In this document: positions 28,647 to 37,539 of the stretch, one piece after another
Position numbering within the stretch: the stretch's first letter is position 1
Layout of the letters: each line of letters begins with the position of its first letter
Notes under the pieces: model-generated
What the model was told of the DNA's origin: nothing
The model's database searches: none
Seen by the model: the letters and a program-made list of their open reading frames with translations, nothing else
Made by a program: the position numbers and the translations under genes
Assembly: GCF_001455205.1 (NCBI RefSeq)
Contig: NZ_CP013341.1
Span: 3,038,001 to 3,102,000, forward strand
DNA from: Nitrosomonas ureae
GTDB taxonomy: Bacteria; Pseudomonadota; Gammaproteobacteria; Burkholderiales; Nitrosomonadaceae
Direction: 5' to 3'
DNA length: 64,000 nucleotides

Positions 28647-28723
28647 ATAGGGTAATTCAAAAAGAGTACTTTAATGCTGCGTTGGGTCTAATAAGTATAT
28701 AATTACCTAAATTTATACTATTT

Positions 28724-29356
28724 CTACTCAATTAGTCTGTGCTGAATTGCGTATCGAATCAGTTGTGCATTATTTTTCATACGCATCTTTTCCAGAATAC
28801 GTGAACGATAAGTACTAACTGTTTTGACACTGAGAGACAGTTTATTGGCAATAGAGGTTAAAGATTCTCCGGAAACGATAAGTTTAAAAACATGAAATTC
28901 CCGATCTGAGAATGTGGTATGTATCAATTTCTCTGAATTTATGATCGGAGTAAACAAAAGTTTTTCTGCCAGCTCGGGATTAACATATTTACCACCATTA
29001 GCAAGACGACGAACTACATTAATAAGTTGATCGGTCGGGCTATCTTTTGTCATATATCCAGATGCTCCGGAACGAATCGCTCGGATCGCATATTCCTCCT
29101 CGGGATACATGCTTAGAACCAATACATATGACGGTAAATTTGCGGATGAAATTCGTTTTAAAACCTCCAATCCATTCATATCAGGAAGGTTAATATCCAA
29201 TAAAGCAATATCCCAATCGTACTCCTTCGCCTTTTTGATAGTATCTTTCCCATCAATCGCTTCTGCAATAACTTCAATATCATCCGTTTCACTGAAAATC
29301 CGTTTAAGCCCATCACGAAACAATGCGTGATCATCTGCAATCAGCACCTTAACCAT
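28724..29356 (-). CDS. NarL/LuxR-family response regulator
   Basis: Start MVKVLIADDH at 29356, overlapping the upstream kinase stop by 8 bp. Receiver domain (residues 1-120) has the acidic pair in IADDH, phospho-Asp in ALLDINLPDMNG, and the conserved Lys in MTKDSPTDQ. The C-terminal HTH (about 145-205: FSDREFHVFKLIVSGESLTS, KLSLSVKTVSTYRSRIL) is of LuxR type. It is probably the output of the kinase encoded by the overlapping gene. Confidence 0.93.
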   Translation of the reverse strand: MVKVLIADDHALFRDGLKRIFSETDDIEVIAEAIDGKDTIKKAKEYDWDIALLDINLPDMNGLEVLKRISSANLPSYVLVLSMYPEEEYAIRAIRSGASGYMTKDSPTDQLINVVRRLANGGKYVNPELAEKLLFTPIINSEKLIHTTFSDREFHVFKLIVSGESLTSIANKLSLSVKTVSTYRSRILEKMRMKNNAQLIRYAIQHRLIE

Positions 29357-30803
29357 CAATTGCTTCCTCAGCACATGTTACTAAAGCTAGCGGTATTCTA
29401 AGCATTACGACACTACCTTGTGACGCTATACCCGATATTTCAAACTCACCACCAAATTGTTGCGTTCTTTCATTCATGCTGATAATTCCAAACGACTGAG
29501 GATTTAATATTTGCAATTTTGTAATGCCAACACCATTATCCTTAATCGTAATAACAAAATCATCTTCGTCCTCAACAAGTTCTACATCAACTTCAGTTGC
29601 ATTCGAATGCCGGGTAATGTTGATAAATACTTCCTGAATAATTCTAAAAATAGCCGTTTCGTAGCTTTTGTTATGACAAGATAAATTCGATATTGTTGAT
29701 TCCAGTGTGCAATCAATTTTTGTTCGTTGCTCCAATTCGCGCACGAGCCACTCAATTGCGCCCAATAGTCCTAAATTATCCAGTACATTGGGACGCAAAT
29801 TTACTGAAACTCGACGTGCGGTTTCTATAGCTTCACCCGTTAATTGGTATAATAATTTGATTCGTTCATGCATGGGCTCTGCGGTTATTTTTTTTGAAAG
29901 CCAATCCAGATCCATTTTTAGAACGGTTAAAGTCCCACCGAGAACATCATGTATTTCACGACCAATCCTGGTTCTTTCTTCTTCTCGTATGTCTTGTAAA
30001 TGGGCAGCCAATTGATGTAAATTCTCAATCATCTGTTTACGCTCAGTAATGTCTTCGATCATACATAAATAACATATTTCATTGCTCGCAATTGCTTCAA
30101 ACCGCACAATAGAAATTTTAATCCAGAAAACTGAAATATCCTGATGCAGAATTCTTTTTTCTATTTTGCAATCAACCCGTCCGCTATTTAAGAAGCTCTC
30201 AATATCATCATGATAAGACTGCAAATCATCTGGATGAATAATATCCGCATGACTGATATCGATAAGCTCATCAACGCGCCTACCTACAATAGATGCATAT
30301 TTCGGATTCACATCATAGTATCTTCCGGTATGCAAATTAACCAACGCAATGCCCAAAGGGGATTTCTCAAAAATGGTTTGAAATCTTTTCTGCGCCCTCC
30401 TGTTACTTTCCTCGATACGCTGTCTTTCAATTGAATAGCGAATCACCCGTGCAAGCACACCTTCAGTAAGACTGCCCTTCACGAGATAGTCTTGGGCACC
30501 GGCTTTTATCGCTTTGATCGCAAGCTTCTCATCATCTCTAAAAGATAAAACAGCAATAGGTGTGCTTATCGCATGTTCCCGTAATTGTTTTATCGTTGTA
30601 ATTCCGTCGCTATCGGGCAAAGTGAGATCTGACAAAATCAAATCAAAAGATTTTTTGTGAATTAATTCTATGGCAGAACTTAATCGTTCTACATGAGTGA
30701 CCGTCATCTGTTCACCCATTGCCTGCTGCAAATCACTCTCTACCAGTATTGCATCAGCTTCATTATCTTCAATTAGTAAGATATGAATCGTAGGTATGAT
30801 CAT
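29349..30803 (-). CDS. Receiver-PAS-histidine kinase (HisKA_3 type)
   Basis: 484 aa cytoplasmic sensor. Order: receiver (1-120, phospho-Asp in LILSDLTLPDSDG), PAS (about 140-260, FEKSPLGIALVNLHTGRYYD), HisKA_3 dimer/phosphoacceptor (His in RIGREIHDVLGGTLTVLK) and HATPase (DNGVGITKLQ). No membrane segments. NarL-type kinases of this class pair with LuxR-type regulators, and one lies directly downstream with overlap. The N-terminal receiver suggests it takes input from another kinase, perhaps that at 31262. Confidence 0.92.
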   Translation of the reverse strand: MIIPTIHILLIEDNEADAILVESDLQQAMGEQMTVTHVERLSSAIELIHKKSFDLILSDLTLPDSDGITTIKQLREHAISTPIAVLSFRDDEKLAIKAIKAGAQDYLVKGSLTEGVLARVIRYSIERQRIEESNRRAQKRFQTIFEKSPLGIALVNLHTGRYYDVNPKYASIVGRRVDELIDISHADIIHPDDLQSYHDDIESFLNSGRVDCKIEKRILHQDISVFWIKISIVRFEAIASNEICYLCMIEDITERKQMIENLHQLAAHLQDIREEERTRIGREIHDVLGGTLTVLKMDLDWLSKKITAEPMHERIKLLYQLTGEAIETARRVSVNLRPNVLDNLGLLGAIEWLVRELEQRTKIDCTLESTISNLSCHNKSYETAIFRIIQEVFINITRHSNATEVDVELVEDEDDFVITIKDNGVGITKLQILNPQSFGIISMNERTQQFGGEFEISGIASQGSVVMLRIPLALVTCAEEAIDG

Positions 30804-30809
30804 TGCACA

Positions 30810-31256
30810 TCAAAGCTCATAGAATATAGAGGTAGAGAACCAGTAATATTGGATCGCTTTGGCTATTTTTATACAGCCATCAAAATCAGCCGATTTTTTG
30901 ATATAACCATTCGCATAACTCCGGTATGCGGATCTGACATCTTCTTTAGTTGTAGAGGAAGTATAAATGATGACAGGTATGCTTCTCAAATCAACATCAT
31001 CTTTAAGTTCTTTCAGCACTTCTAATCCGCTTTTTCTCGGCATATTCAAATCCAGCAAGATAATATTTGGGCGAGGGACATGATGATATTGCCCTTGCTG
31101 TTTTAAAAACTCTAATGCATACACACCATCCTCAGCCACATATACCTCACAATTCTCATCACATAAAGCAAAAGCTTCTTTAATCAACAAAACATCAGTA
31201 GGATTATCGTCAATCATCAGAATGATATTGGATTCAATACTATTTTTATGATGCAT
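30810..31256 (-). CDS. Single-domain response regulator (Rcp1-like)
   Basis: 148 aa, receiver domain only. MIDDNPTDVLLIKEAF, phospho-Asp in IILLDLNMPRKSG, and Lys in GYIKKSADFD are present. This subtype typically partners phytochrome-like or PAS kinases and passes phosphate on. It lies 5 bp downstream of such a kinase gene and 6 bp upstream of the hybrid kinase gene. Confidence 0.92.
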   Translation of the reverse strand: MHHKNSIESNIILMIDDNPTDVLLIKEAFALCDENCEVYVAEDGVYALEFLKQQGQYHHVPRPNIILLDLNMPRKSGLEVLKELKDDVDLRSIPVIIYTSSTTKEDVRSAYRSYANGYIKKSADFDGCIKIAKAIQYYWFSTSIFYEL

Positions 31257-31261
31257 TGTAT

Positions 31262-32728
31262 TTATTCTATTTTTGGTATTGTGAAATAAAATGATGAGCC
31301 CACATTGAATTCTGAATTAACCCATATCCTTCCTCCATGATGTTCCACCACTTTTTTACATATTGCTAGACCAATCCCAGTACCCGCATAGTCACTACGA
31401 CTATGTAACCGCTGGAATACTCGGAAAATCCGCTTTAGGTATTGTTTCTCAATCCCGATTCCATTATCCGATATCAAAAAAACCCATTCATCTCGCTTTT
31501 CTTCCACTCCAACATGTATTTTTGGTGGTTGATCTCTTTGAAATTTAAGCGCATTATTGATTAGATTAGTAAACAGCTGAATAAATTGAAAATGAATTCC
31601 TTTAACAACGGGAAGATGATCATGCGTGATGATTGCGCTACATTCGCTAATGGTAACAAATAAATCCGCTTCCACATTATTTAACAGTTGTTCACAATCT
31701 ATTTCTACGAAAGCTTGATTTGCATTCGCCTGCGCATAAGTCAACAAATCGTCGATAAGCTGCTGCATACGCTCAGTACCGGCAACTGCATGCGAAATCA
31801 AATTATTCGCACGCTGATCCAATTGTGTGTAACAGTATTTCTTGAGCAATTGAACGAAGCTACTAATAGCCCTAAGTGGCTCTTGCAGATCATGAGTAAC
31901 AACATATGCAAATTGTTCTAACTCATCATTTGATCGCGCCAATTCCGTAACTTGTTTCTCCATTTTTTGTTCCAGTTGCTTGTATTCTGTCACTTCATTC
32001 AATATTGAAGCGTATTGGTACGGCAATCCGGCATCATCAAGAAAAGGCACAATTGTTGTAGCGACCCAATAATAAGTTCCATCCTTAGCGCGATTCTTAA
32101 TTTCTCCCTTCCATGTTTCGCCTTTCGAAATTGTGCTCCATAAGTTAAGGAAAAAGTCTTTGGAATGATGACCAGAATTAATAATTCGATGATCTTGACC
32201 GATTAATTCTTCAAGTGAATATTTTGAGACAATGCAAAATCTTTCATTGGCATAATTTATTATTCCCAAATTATCCGTAATTGCTATGATCGCATGCTTA
32301 TCAAATACGCTTTCAATCACTCTAGCCGTATCCAGCAGTACTTTTTTATCCAAATACTGATTCCGTTCCAACCATGAACCAAGATCAACGGCTATGTTCT
32401 GTAGAAAAATTGGATCCTCTTTTTCCATCAAAGATACCGTAGACTGATCCATACAATGGACTCCTATCTGCCCGCGAATTTTGCCATTCGTGATTATCGA
32501 AATAGAAAACCTATGCTCTAACCCGTGCGGAATTCTACCTTCCGTATAACTTTTATCATCAATATTGATGAAGGGAAAAATTTGATCTGATGGATACCAT
32601 ATCGATTTTATATGCTCTATCAATTTCTGACACAATTCATCAACACAATGAATTGCTAACATATCACGAGAAATTTCATATAAGCAGGTCAATTTAATCC
32701 ATTTCAATTGAGATCCTATTTCAGTCAT
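31262..32728 (-). CDS. GAF-like/PAS sensor histidine kinase
   Basis: 488 aa, soluble. Residues about 10-145 form a GAF-like sensor. A PAS domain follows (about 155-270, VFDKHAIIAITDNLGIINYA with PAC-like GTYYWVATTIVPFLDDAG). HisKA has the phosphoacceptor His in YVVTHDLQEPLRAISSFVQL and HATPase has INNALKF, DNGIGIEKQYLKRIF and GTGIGLAICKKVVEHHGG. It is first gene of the four-gene signalling group. No chromophore Cys is evident. Confidence 0.9.
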   Translation of the reverse strand: MTEIGSQLKWIKLTCLYEISRDMLAIHCVDELCQKLIEHIKSIWYPSDQIFPFINIDDKSYTEGRIPHGLEHRFSISIITNGKIRGQIGVHCMDQSTVSLMEKEDPIFLQNIAVDLGSWLERNQYLDKKVLLDTARVIESVFDKHAIIAITDNLGIINYANERFCIVSKYSLEELIGQDHRIINSGHHSKDFFLNLWSTISKGETWKGEIKNRAKDGTYYWVATTIVPFLDDAGLPYQYASILNEVTEYKQLEQKMEKQVTELARSNDELEQFAYVVTHDLQEPLRAISSFVQLLKKYCYTQLDQRANNLISHAVAGTERMQQLIDDLLTYAQANANQAFVEIDCEQLLNNVEADLFVTISECSAIITHDHLPVVKGIHFQFIQLFTNLINNALKFQRDQPPKIHVGVEEKRDEWVFLISDNGIGIEKQYLKRIFRVFQRLHSRSDYAGTGIGLAICKKVVEHHGGRIWVNSEFNVGSSFYFTIPKIE

Positions 32729-32849
32729 AACCTTACAAATTTAAATTCTCAAACAATATCCAATATTCCGACAAATAATTTGATAGCTATAAGTCATTAA
32801 CTTAATGTAAGAACCCCATAATCTATTAATATCGAATCAACAAAATTTA

Positions 32850-33010
32850 CTAGATTACCTCCGATATGCTGAAAAGATCAACGTTAAATCGTTCTGGCTC
32901 TTTTGTCCATATTTTACAAATGCATTCCCAAGGCAAAATTTTTGAGCGTTTCAGCCATCTGGCAACGTTGCAAGTCATCGCAATAGCATGTAAGTTAGCC
33001 TTCAACTGAT
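32850..33010 (-). pseudogene. Fragment of an IS481-type transposase C-terminus
   Basis: The frame 32850-33227 encodes up to 125 residues, but only its last 55 or so look like a protein family. HDQLKANLHAIAMTCNVA, WLKRSKILPWECICKIWTKE and PERFNVD match the C-terminal end of integrase-core transposases of the IS481 group (NxARRLKTL..LTPYEYICKIWTxxPERF). The catalytic core is missing, so this is a remnant. Confidence 0.55.
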
Positions 33011-33227
33011 CATGTGAATGATGGTAAAAGTAATTAATTTGACTTAGATTGTTCTTTTTCTTATTCAATATGCTAAATTGACCCATTCTTCGTCGAGATA
33101 GCTTGGGTTTCGGGAATCTGTGTTCGACGTCCCACTCATTACCACACAGGTCGGGTATAACGTATGTTTCATTGCACTGTTGCCCACGTGATAGCGTGAC
33201 GTGCCTTCCGATGTCAACCTGACACAA

Positions 33228-33470
33228 CTCCCTATGAGAGATTTGCCTCTAGCTAAGGGTTACCGAATTACAGAAAAAATAATTTGAATTTCTCTCCATT
33301 TCTCTATTATTATTAACTTTAATCAACAATCGCAATTCAATCGCAATTCGAAATAAAACTTTCCTTATGCAGCTTTATTTCACGCAACATCAATTGAATG
33401 ATTGACAATTCAGATTGAAATAGCCGCAAAGAAATATTAAGTTTCAATCGGGCGTTTTTACAATACGATA
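33228..33470. other. AT-rich gap between IS remnants
   Basis: No gene is seen. The stretch is probably debris between the IS481 fragment and the IS5-type element. Confidence 0.4.
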
Positions 33471-33471
33471 T

Positions 33472-34757
33472 TAAAGATTCCTGCACAACCTCGCCTGGCA
33501 GTGCAATAACCAACTAAAATAGAGGGGGTTAAAAGACAGTTGGAGCAAAAGATGCAGATGAGTTTTGGAACACTGGAATTAGCAGAGCGATTGAAGCGAG
33601 AAAATGTTCTGGTGAAGATTGAAGGCCTAATTGAGTGGGAGGAATTACGTCCGAAACTTACGGGTTTGTACAAGCGCGAGTTATCGCATGGTGGAGGCCA
33701 AGAGCCGTTTGATGGGTTGTTGATGTTCAAAGCGATCCTGCTAGGTCAGTGGCATAGTTTATCGGACGCTGCGTTGGAGCAAGCACTGTGTGTACGCATT
33801 GATTTTATGCAATTTTGCGGACTGTCCTTGTCGGATGCGATCCCGGACGAAACCACTTTGTGCCGGTTCCGTAACCGGCTAATAACCAACGATCGGCTAG
33901 ATGATCTGCTGGCCTCTATTAATGAACAGCTTCAATCCCACGGATTGATGATCAAGGGTGCGACAGGAGCGGTCATTGATGCCACGCTGATTGAGTCAGC
34001 GGCACGCCCTAAAAAGACCATCACACTGGAGGTGGATGCCGAAGAAGGTAAGGTTGTTCAGTTTGAAGATGGCAGTCAACCTGGAATCAACTGTATCGAA
34101 GAACAAAGCGCGGATCCGGATGCGACCTGGCTCTGACAAGGCAAGAAGTCGCAGTTTGGCTACCGCAGTTACCTGGTGGTGGACGCACAAGACGGCTATG
34201 TGCGCGGGGTTCACACCGCCCCTGCCAACCAGAGCGAAATGATGCATTTCGAAGCCGCTATCGATGGTGCGCATATCGAGGCGAATCGGGTGTATGCCGA
34301 CAAGGGATCCGCCAGCAATGCCAATCGGCAATTTCTAAGAAAGCAAAAGATCAAGAGCGCAATCATGCATCGCGCGTACAAGAATAAACCCCTCTCGTCA
34401 CGCCAGAAGCTGGCGAATCAATTGATCAGTAAAAAACGCTATATTGTCGAACAGTGTTTCGGCACAATCAAACGCTTATTCAGAATGGAACGCGCCAGCT
34501 ACTTCGGTACGACGAAAGTCAACGCCCAAGTCATACTGAAAAGTATCTGCATGAATCTAAAGAAAGCAGCCAACAAAATCTTCGTAGACCAACCATTAAG
34601 GGGAGCGATCCGTCCAAATATTACATAAGGGGGAAAAATTCACCTAAAAAAAGGAAAAAACTCCACTTTCTATTAAAGTGACGTGCAACAAGTGTCACTT
34701 GGAAAATTTTCTCTGTCGCTACAGCAAAATTCTTGCGGTTGTGCAGAGGTCTTTATT
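33472..34757 (+). mobile_element. IS5-family element with inactivated transposase
   Basis: Approximate ends are given by imperfect inverted repeats: TTAAAGATTCCTGCACAACC at 33471-33490 and the complement of GGTTGTGCAGAGGTCTTTAT at 34738-34757 (16 of 20 match). No target repeat could be confirmed. The interior is one transposase gene broken by a stop codon. It lies about 50 bp from the next IS. Confidence 0.65.
33552..34628 (+). pseudogene. IS5-family transposase with an in-frame TGA
   Basis: Two consecutive ORFs (33540-34136 and 34176-34628) lie in the same frame. The stop is a TGA at 34134-34136, right after ADPDATWL and before QGKKSQFGYRSYLVVDAQDG, a conserved region where family members read WLKKG or similar. 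So one nonsense mutation, not a frameshift, broke the gene. The DDE residues remain visible (VIDATLIES, VYADKGSASNA, YIVEQCFGTIKRLF). No selenocysteine insertion is suspected. Confidence 0.85.
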
Positions 34758-34808
34758 ACGGCGTACTTTAGTGAAGTGATTGACCTCACCAAGCCCGTCA
34801 GCTATTTA

Positions 34809-36551
34809 GAGCTTACTCAGAAATATAGCGATCAGATATGCGCTGCCAAGTAAGAATTCCGGTTTGAGCTGAATTGGCAGGCACGCGCAAACGGAATTTC
34901 TCTTGGCATGCTTTTTTTGTCACCCAGGATGCTATTTTGGCAGCAAGATTCCTCAGGCAAATAAAAACCCGCACCAAGATGAGCAGATTCATGACCAGGA
35001 AGATGCTATTGATCCATGCGACAGAGGTGTCAGCCCGCTTGGCTCGGATATTGTTGAGTCGATATCCATACTTTCCTTGGCCAAACTTCCCTTCAATCGG
35101 AATGCGCTCGCGATATTCCGGTCGACGTTGTGCTTTCAGGCGCAGCAATTCATCTTTGTTTTCAGGCGTGATCTTTGGTGGGCGTCCCAGTGGTTTGCCT
35201 GCGAAGCGGATATGATTGCGTGCCAGATAGCTGCGATTATCACGTGAACCATATAGCGTGTCAGCAATGACGACTTCGGGATAATAGCCGTAACGTTTTT
35301 TGTAGGCCTCAACTTGCGCTTCAAGATCATGACCTTCGTGCTGTGCGTCCCAGTGCAGCTTGTCGACATGTGCCAACCCTTTGCCTGTCAAGCTCACGCT
35401 TATTTTGGCACCAAATTCCACTGTCTTGCCGGGCTTTCCCCTGATAATGGGTCGAATATACGGCTGACTGATACTGACGATGCGATCATCACAACGTCTG
35501 GTGTTGGTTTTGTACATCTCATATTGTTGTTGGTATAGATGGGGCAATACCCAGTAGCGGCGTAACAACCCATTGGGTATTGGTATGGGCGTGCCATGTG
35601 GATATTCCGTCAGCATTTCTTCAATATGCTTTAAATTCCGCTGCAGGAACTGCAATTGCTGCCTGATACCGGCACGGCGTTTTCTGCTGGATGGCCGTCT
35701 TAACTTGACCAGGCTGAGGTAGGCTTTTCTGGCAATCTCGCGATAAGTGCGCGGCTTCTTTTTCTGTGCCCGGTTACTTTTGGCATGCAGTTCATCAATG
35801 ATACGCTCACTTAATTCACGCGCTTCGTTCAGCAGTCCAAGATCTGTCGGATAGCGTATGGCCTGTTCTGCAACGGTCGCATCCAGTATTAATTTGCCGT
35901 GATTGCGCGGAAGCTCATCGGCCAAAGATTGGTCTGCCTCCATTGCGGTACCCGCGTCATTGCTGCCCGTATCACCGCTATTTGACACATCATTGCCGTC
36001 GTTGTCATCATCACTTGCTTTGAATGACTTCTTTGTCCGTCGAGGTTCAACCGTTTCGATGATCGCCTCATGAAACTCATCAAATACTGTCTGACCCATG
36101 CGCTTGCGTATCTCAACCAGTAATGATGACGCAAAGGGTGCCTGCGCTTGAAAACCTTTCAGACCAATAAAATATTGCAGGTACGGATTTTCTCGAATCT
36201 GTTCAACAGTCTCTTCATCTGAGACCGATAATTTATGTTTAATAATCACCGCTCCAATCACAATTCTGGCATCTTTGGCTGGGCGGCCCAGATTTGAACA
36301 TAACGTCTTATAGTAGCTCTCGGACAACTCATCCCACGGTATGCAATCTCTCAGTTTTACCCAGCGATTAGTGGGATCAAGTATCATGCCTGGCGGTGTA
36401 TCAAATCCTTCGAGGGGCAGTTGCTTTTGACTGACATAACGAATCATAGTGCACGCCTTTTGGTGTTAATTCACATATTTACGTGCACTATTTTACCAAA
36501 AATATACCATTACTCAATATAATCAAATATTTATACTTTTTGAGTAAGCTC
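34809..36551 (-). mobile_element. IS1182/IS5-like insertion sequence, apparently complete
   Basis: Inverted repeats GAGCTTACTCA (34809-34819) and TGAGTAAGCTC (36541-36551) bound a single transposase gene. The flanks show a 6-bp direct repeat TATTTA (34803-34808 and 36552-36557), consistent with a target duplication. It ends about 115 bp before hslO. Confidence 0.8.
34813..36447 (-). CDS. IS1182/IS5-like transposase
   Basis: 544 aa. The N-terminal InsH-type domain (RYVSQKQLPLEGFDTPPGMI, RPAKDARIVIGAVIIKHKL) precedes an acidic low-complexity insert (SDDDNDGNDVSNSGDTGSND) and the DDE core: ILDATVAEQAIRYPTDL, EVVIADTLYGSRDNR and IEGKFGQGKYGYRLN. The frame is intact. The stop lies almost at the left inverted repeat, as is common in compact IS. 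Confidence 0.9.
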   Translation of the reverse strand: MIRYVSQKQLPLEGFDTPPGMILDPTNRWVKLRDCIPWDELSESYYKTLCSNLGRPAKDARIVIGAVIIKHKLSVSDEETVEQIRENPYLQYFIGLKGFQAQAPFASSLLVEIRKRMGQTVFDEFHEAIIETVEPRRTKKSFKASDDDNDGNDVSNSGDTGSNDAGTAMEADQSLADELPRNHGKLILDATVAEQAIRYPTDLGLLNEARELSERIIDELHAKSNRAQKKKPRTYREIARKAYLSLVKLRRPSSRKRRAGIRQQLQFLQRNLKHIEEMLTEYPHGTPIPIPNGLLRRYWVLPHLYQQQYEMYKTNTRRCDDRIVSISQPYIRPIIRGKPGKTVEFGAKISVSLTGKGLAHVDKLHWDAQHEGHDLEAQVEAYKKRYGYYPEVVIADTLYGSRDNRSYLARNHIRFAGKPLGRPPKITPENKDELLRLKAQRRPEYRERIPIEGKFGQGKYGYRLNNIRAKRADTSVAWINSIFLVMNLLILVRVFICLRNLAAKIASWVTKKACQEKFRLRVPANSAQTGILTWQRISDRYISE

Positions 36552-36669
36552 TATTTATTCACGGCAATTATAATCTGGCGCTAGCGCTATTGCATTCGAT
36601 CACACCTGGATGACATTGCAAAATACTCGCTCGTAGTATCAATCAATTATTACAATTAGAGATTTAATA

Positions 36670-37524
36670 ATGAGCAATTATGTACAACGTTTCCTACTGG
36701 AAGATTTGGATATACGCGGCGCTATCGTACATCTCGATTCCGTCTGGCAGGAAATGTTATTCGGACGCAGCTATCCTCAGCCTGTCACACAATTGTTAGG
36801 TGAAATGAGCGCAATTACCTTGCTACTGGGCGAGAACCTCAAACAAACCGGGCGCCTGATCATTCAACTAACTGGCAGCGGCCCTATCTCCTTGCTGCTA
36901 ATGGATTGTACTGAGAGCCTGCATCTGCGTGGCATGGCGAAATGCGAACAAACCATCAAAGTACAATCAGTTCCCGATTTACTTGGCCCTGGCCACTTAA
37001 TCCTTACACTCGATATGCCATCAATGCGGGAATCATATCAAAGCATCGTACCACTTGATGGCAAAACGATTACTGAAATTTTTGAACATTACTTCAAGCA
37101 ATCCGATCAATTGCCATCGCGTTTATTTCTGGTCACTGCTCACAATGCCATTTTTGGTTTATTGCTACAAAAACTGCCCAATGCTGACTTACAAGATCCC
37201 GATGGATGGGTCCGTAGCGAGGCACTAGCGGCTACAATCCAGGATCATAAATTATTCGATCTAACCGCAGAAGAAATCTTGACACGTTTATTTTATAAAG
37301 AAACCATTCGCATTTTCGATGCTCAATCCGTTCAATCCGGTTGTCAGGAAGATCCGGCCAAGATTTATTCCATGCTTCGATCATTAGGGCGAAAAGAAGT
37401 TGATTCAATTTTGAAAGAATTTGGCGAAGTCATTGTTAGCGACGATATCTGCAATCGTGAATATCGCTTAGATGCGCTGGCTGTTGATGCAATATTTCGA
37501 GAAGGCGGACCAACCATTCATTAA
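36670..37524 (+). CDS. hslO: Hsp33-type chaperone with incomplete zinc/redox centre
   Basis: 284 aa cytoplasmic chaperone of the redox-regulated Hsp33 family. The N-terminal core is well kept (YVQRFLLEDLDIRGAIVHLD, LLLGENLKQTGRLIIQ). The C-terminal redox switch normally uses CxC...CxxC. Here the aligned sites are C225-Q-E227 and D258-D-I-C261, so two of the four zinc cysteines are replaced by Glu and Asp. The surrounding LRSLGRKEVDSILKE and NREYRLDA are conserved, so the alignment is firm. It may be constitutively active, or bind metal through Cys/Asp/Glu. The IS1182-like element ends about 115 bp upstream. Confidence 0.93.
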   Translation: MSNYVQRFLLEDLDIRGAIVHLDSVWQEMLFGRSYPQPVTQLLGEMSAITLLLGENLKQTGRLIIQLTGSGPISLLLMDCTESLHLRGMAKCEQTIKVQSVPDLLGPGHLILTLDMPSMRESYQSIVPLDGKTITEIFEHYFKQSDQLPSRLFLVTAHNAIFGLLLQKLPNADLQDPDGWVRSEALAATIQDHKLFDLTAEEILTRLFYKETIRIFDAQSVQSGCQEDPAKIYSMLRSLGRKEVDSILKEFGEVIVSDDICNREYRLDALAVDAIFREGGPTIH

Positions 37525-37539
37525 AAGATGAGACTCAAC

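Larger units (their letters stand above)
26679..28707 (+). mobile_element. IS1595-type transposon carrying a dinD-like passenger gene
   Basis: 2029-bp element with 25-bp terminal inverted repeats (26679-26703 and 28683-28707, one mismatch) starting GGTAATTATATAC. It is flanked by an exact 8-bp direct repeat TAAATTTA (26671-26678 and 28708-28715). The 8-bp duplication is what IS1595-family transposases make. It carries two overlapping genes, transposase then a DinD-like protein. It inserted 8 bp beyond the repeat from the stop side of a NarL-type regulator gene, without disrupting a recognisable gene. Confidence 0.93.

Noticed and set aside
34134..34136. Selenocysteine at the in-frame TGA
   Set aside because: The family has no Sec at this position and no SECIS-like hairpin was evident; simple nonsense mutation is more likely.
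33991..34331. Frames inside the IS5 transposase pseudogene on both strands
   Set aside because: Overlap the transposase frame, no independent signals.
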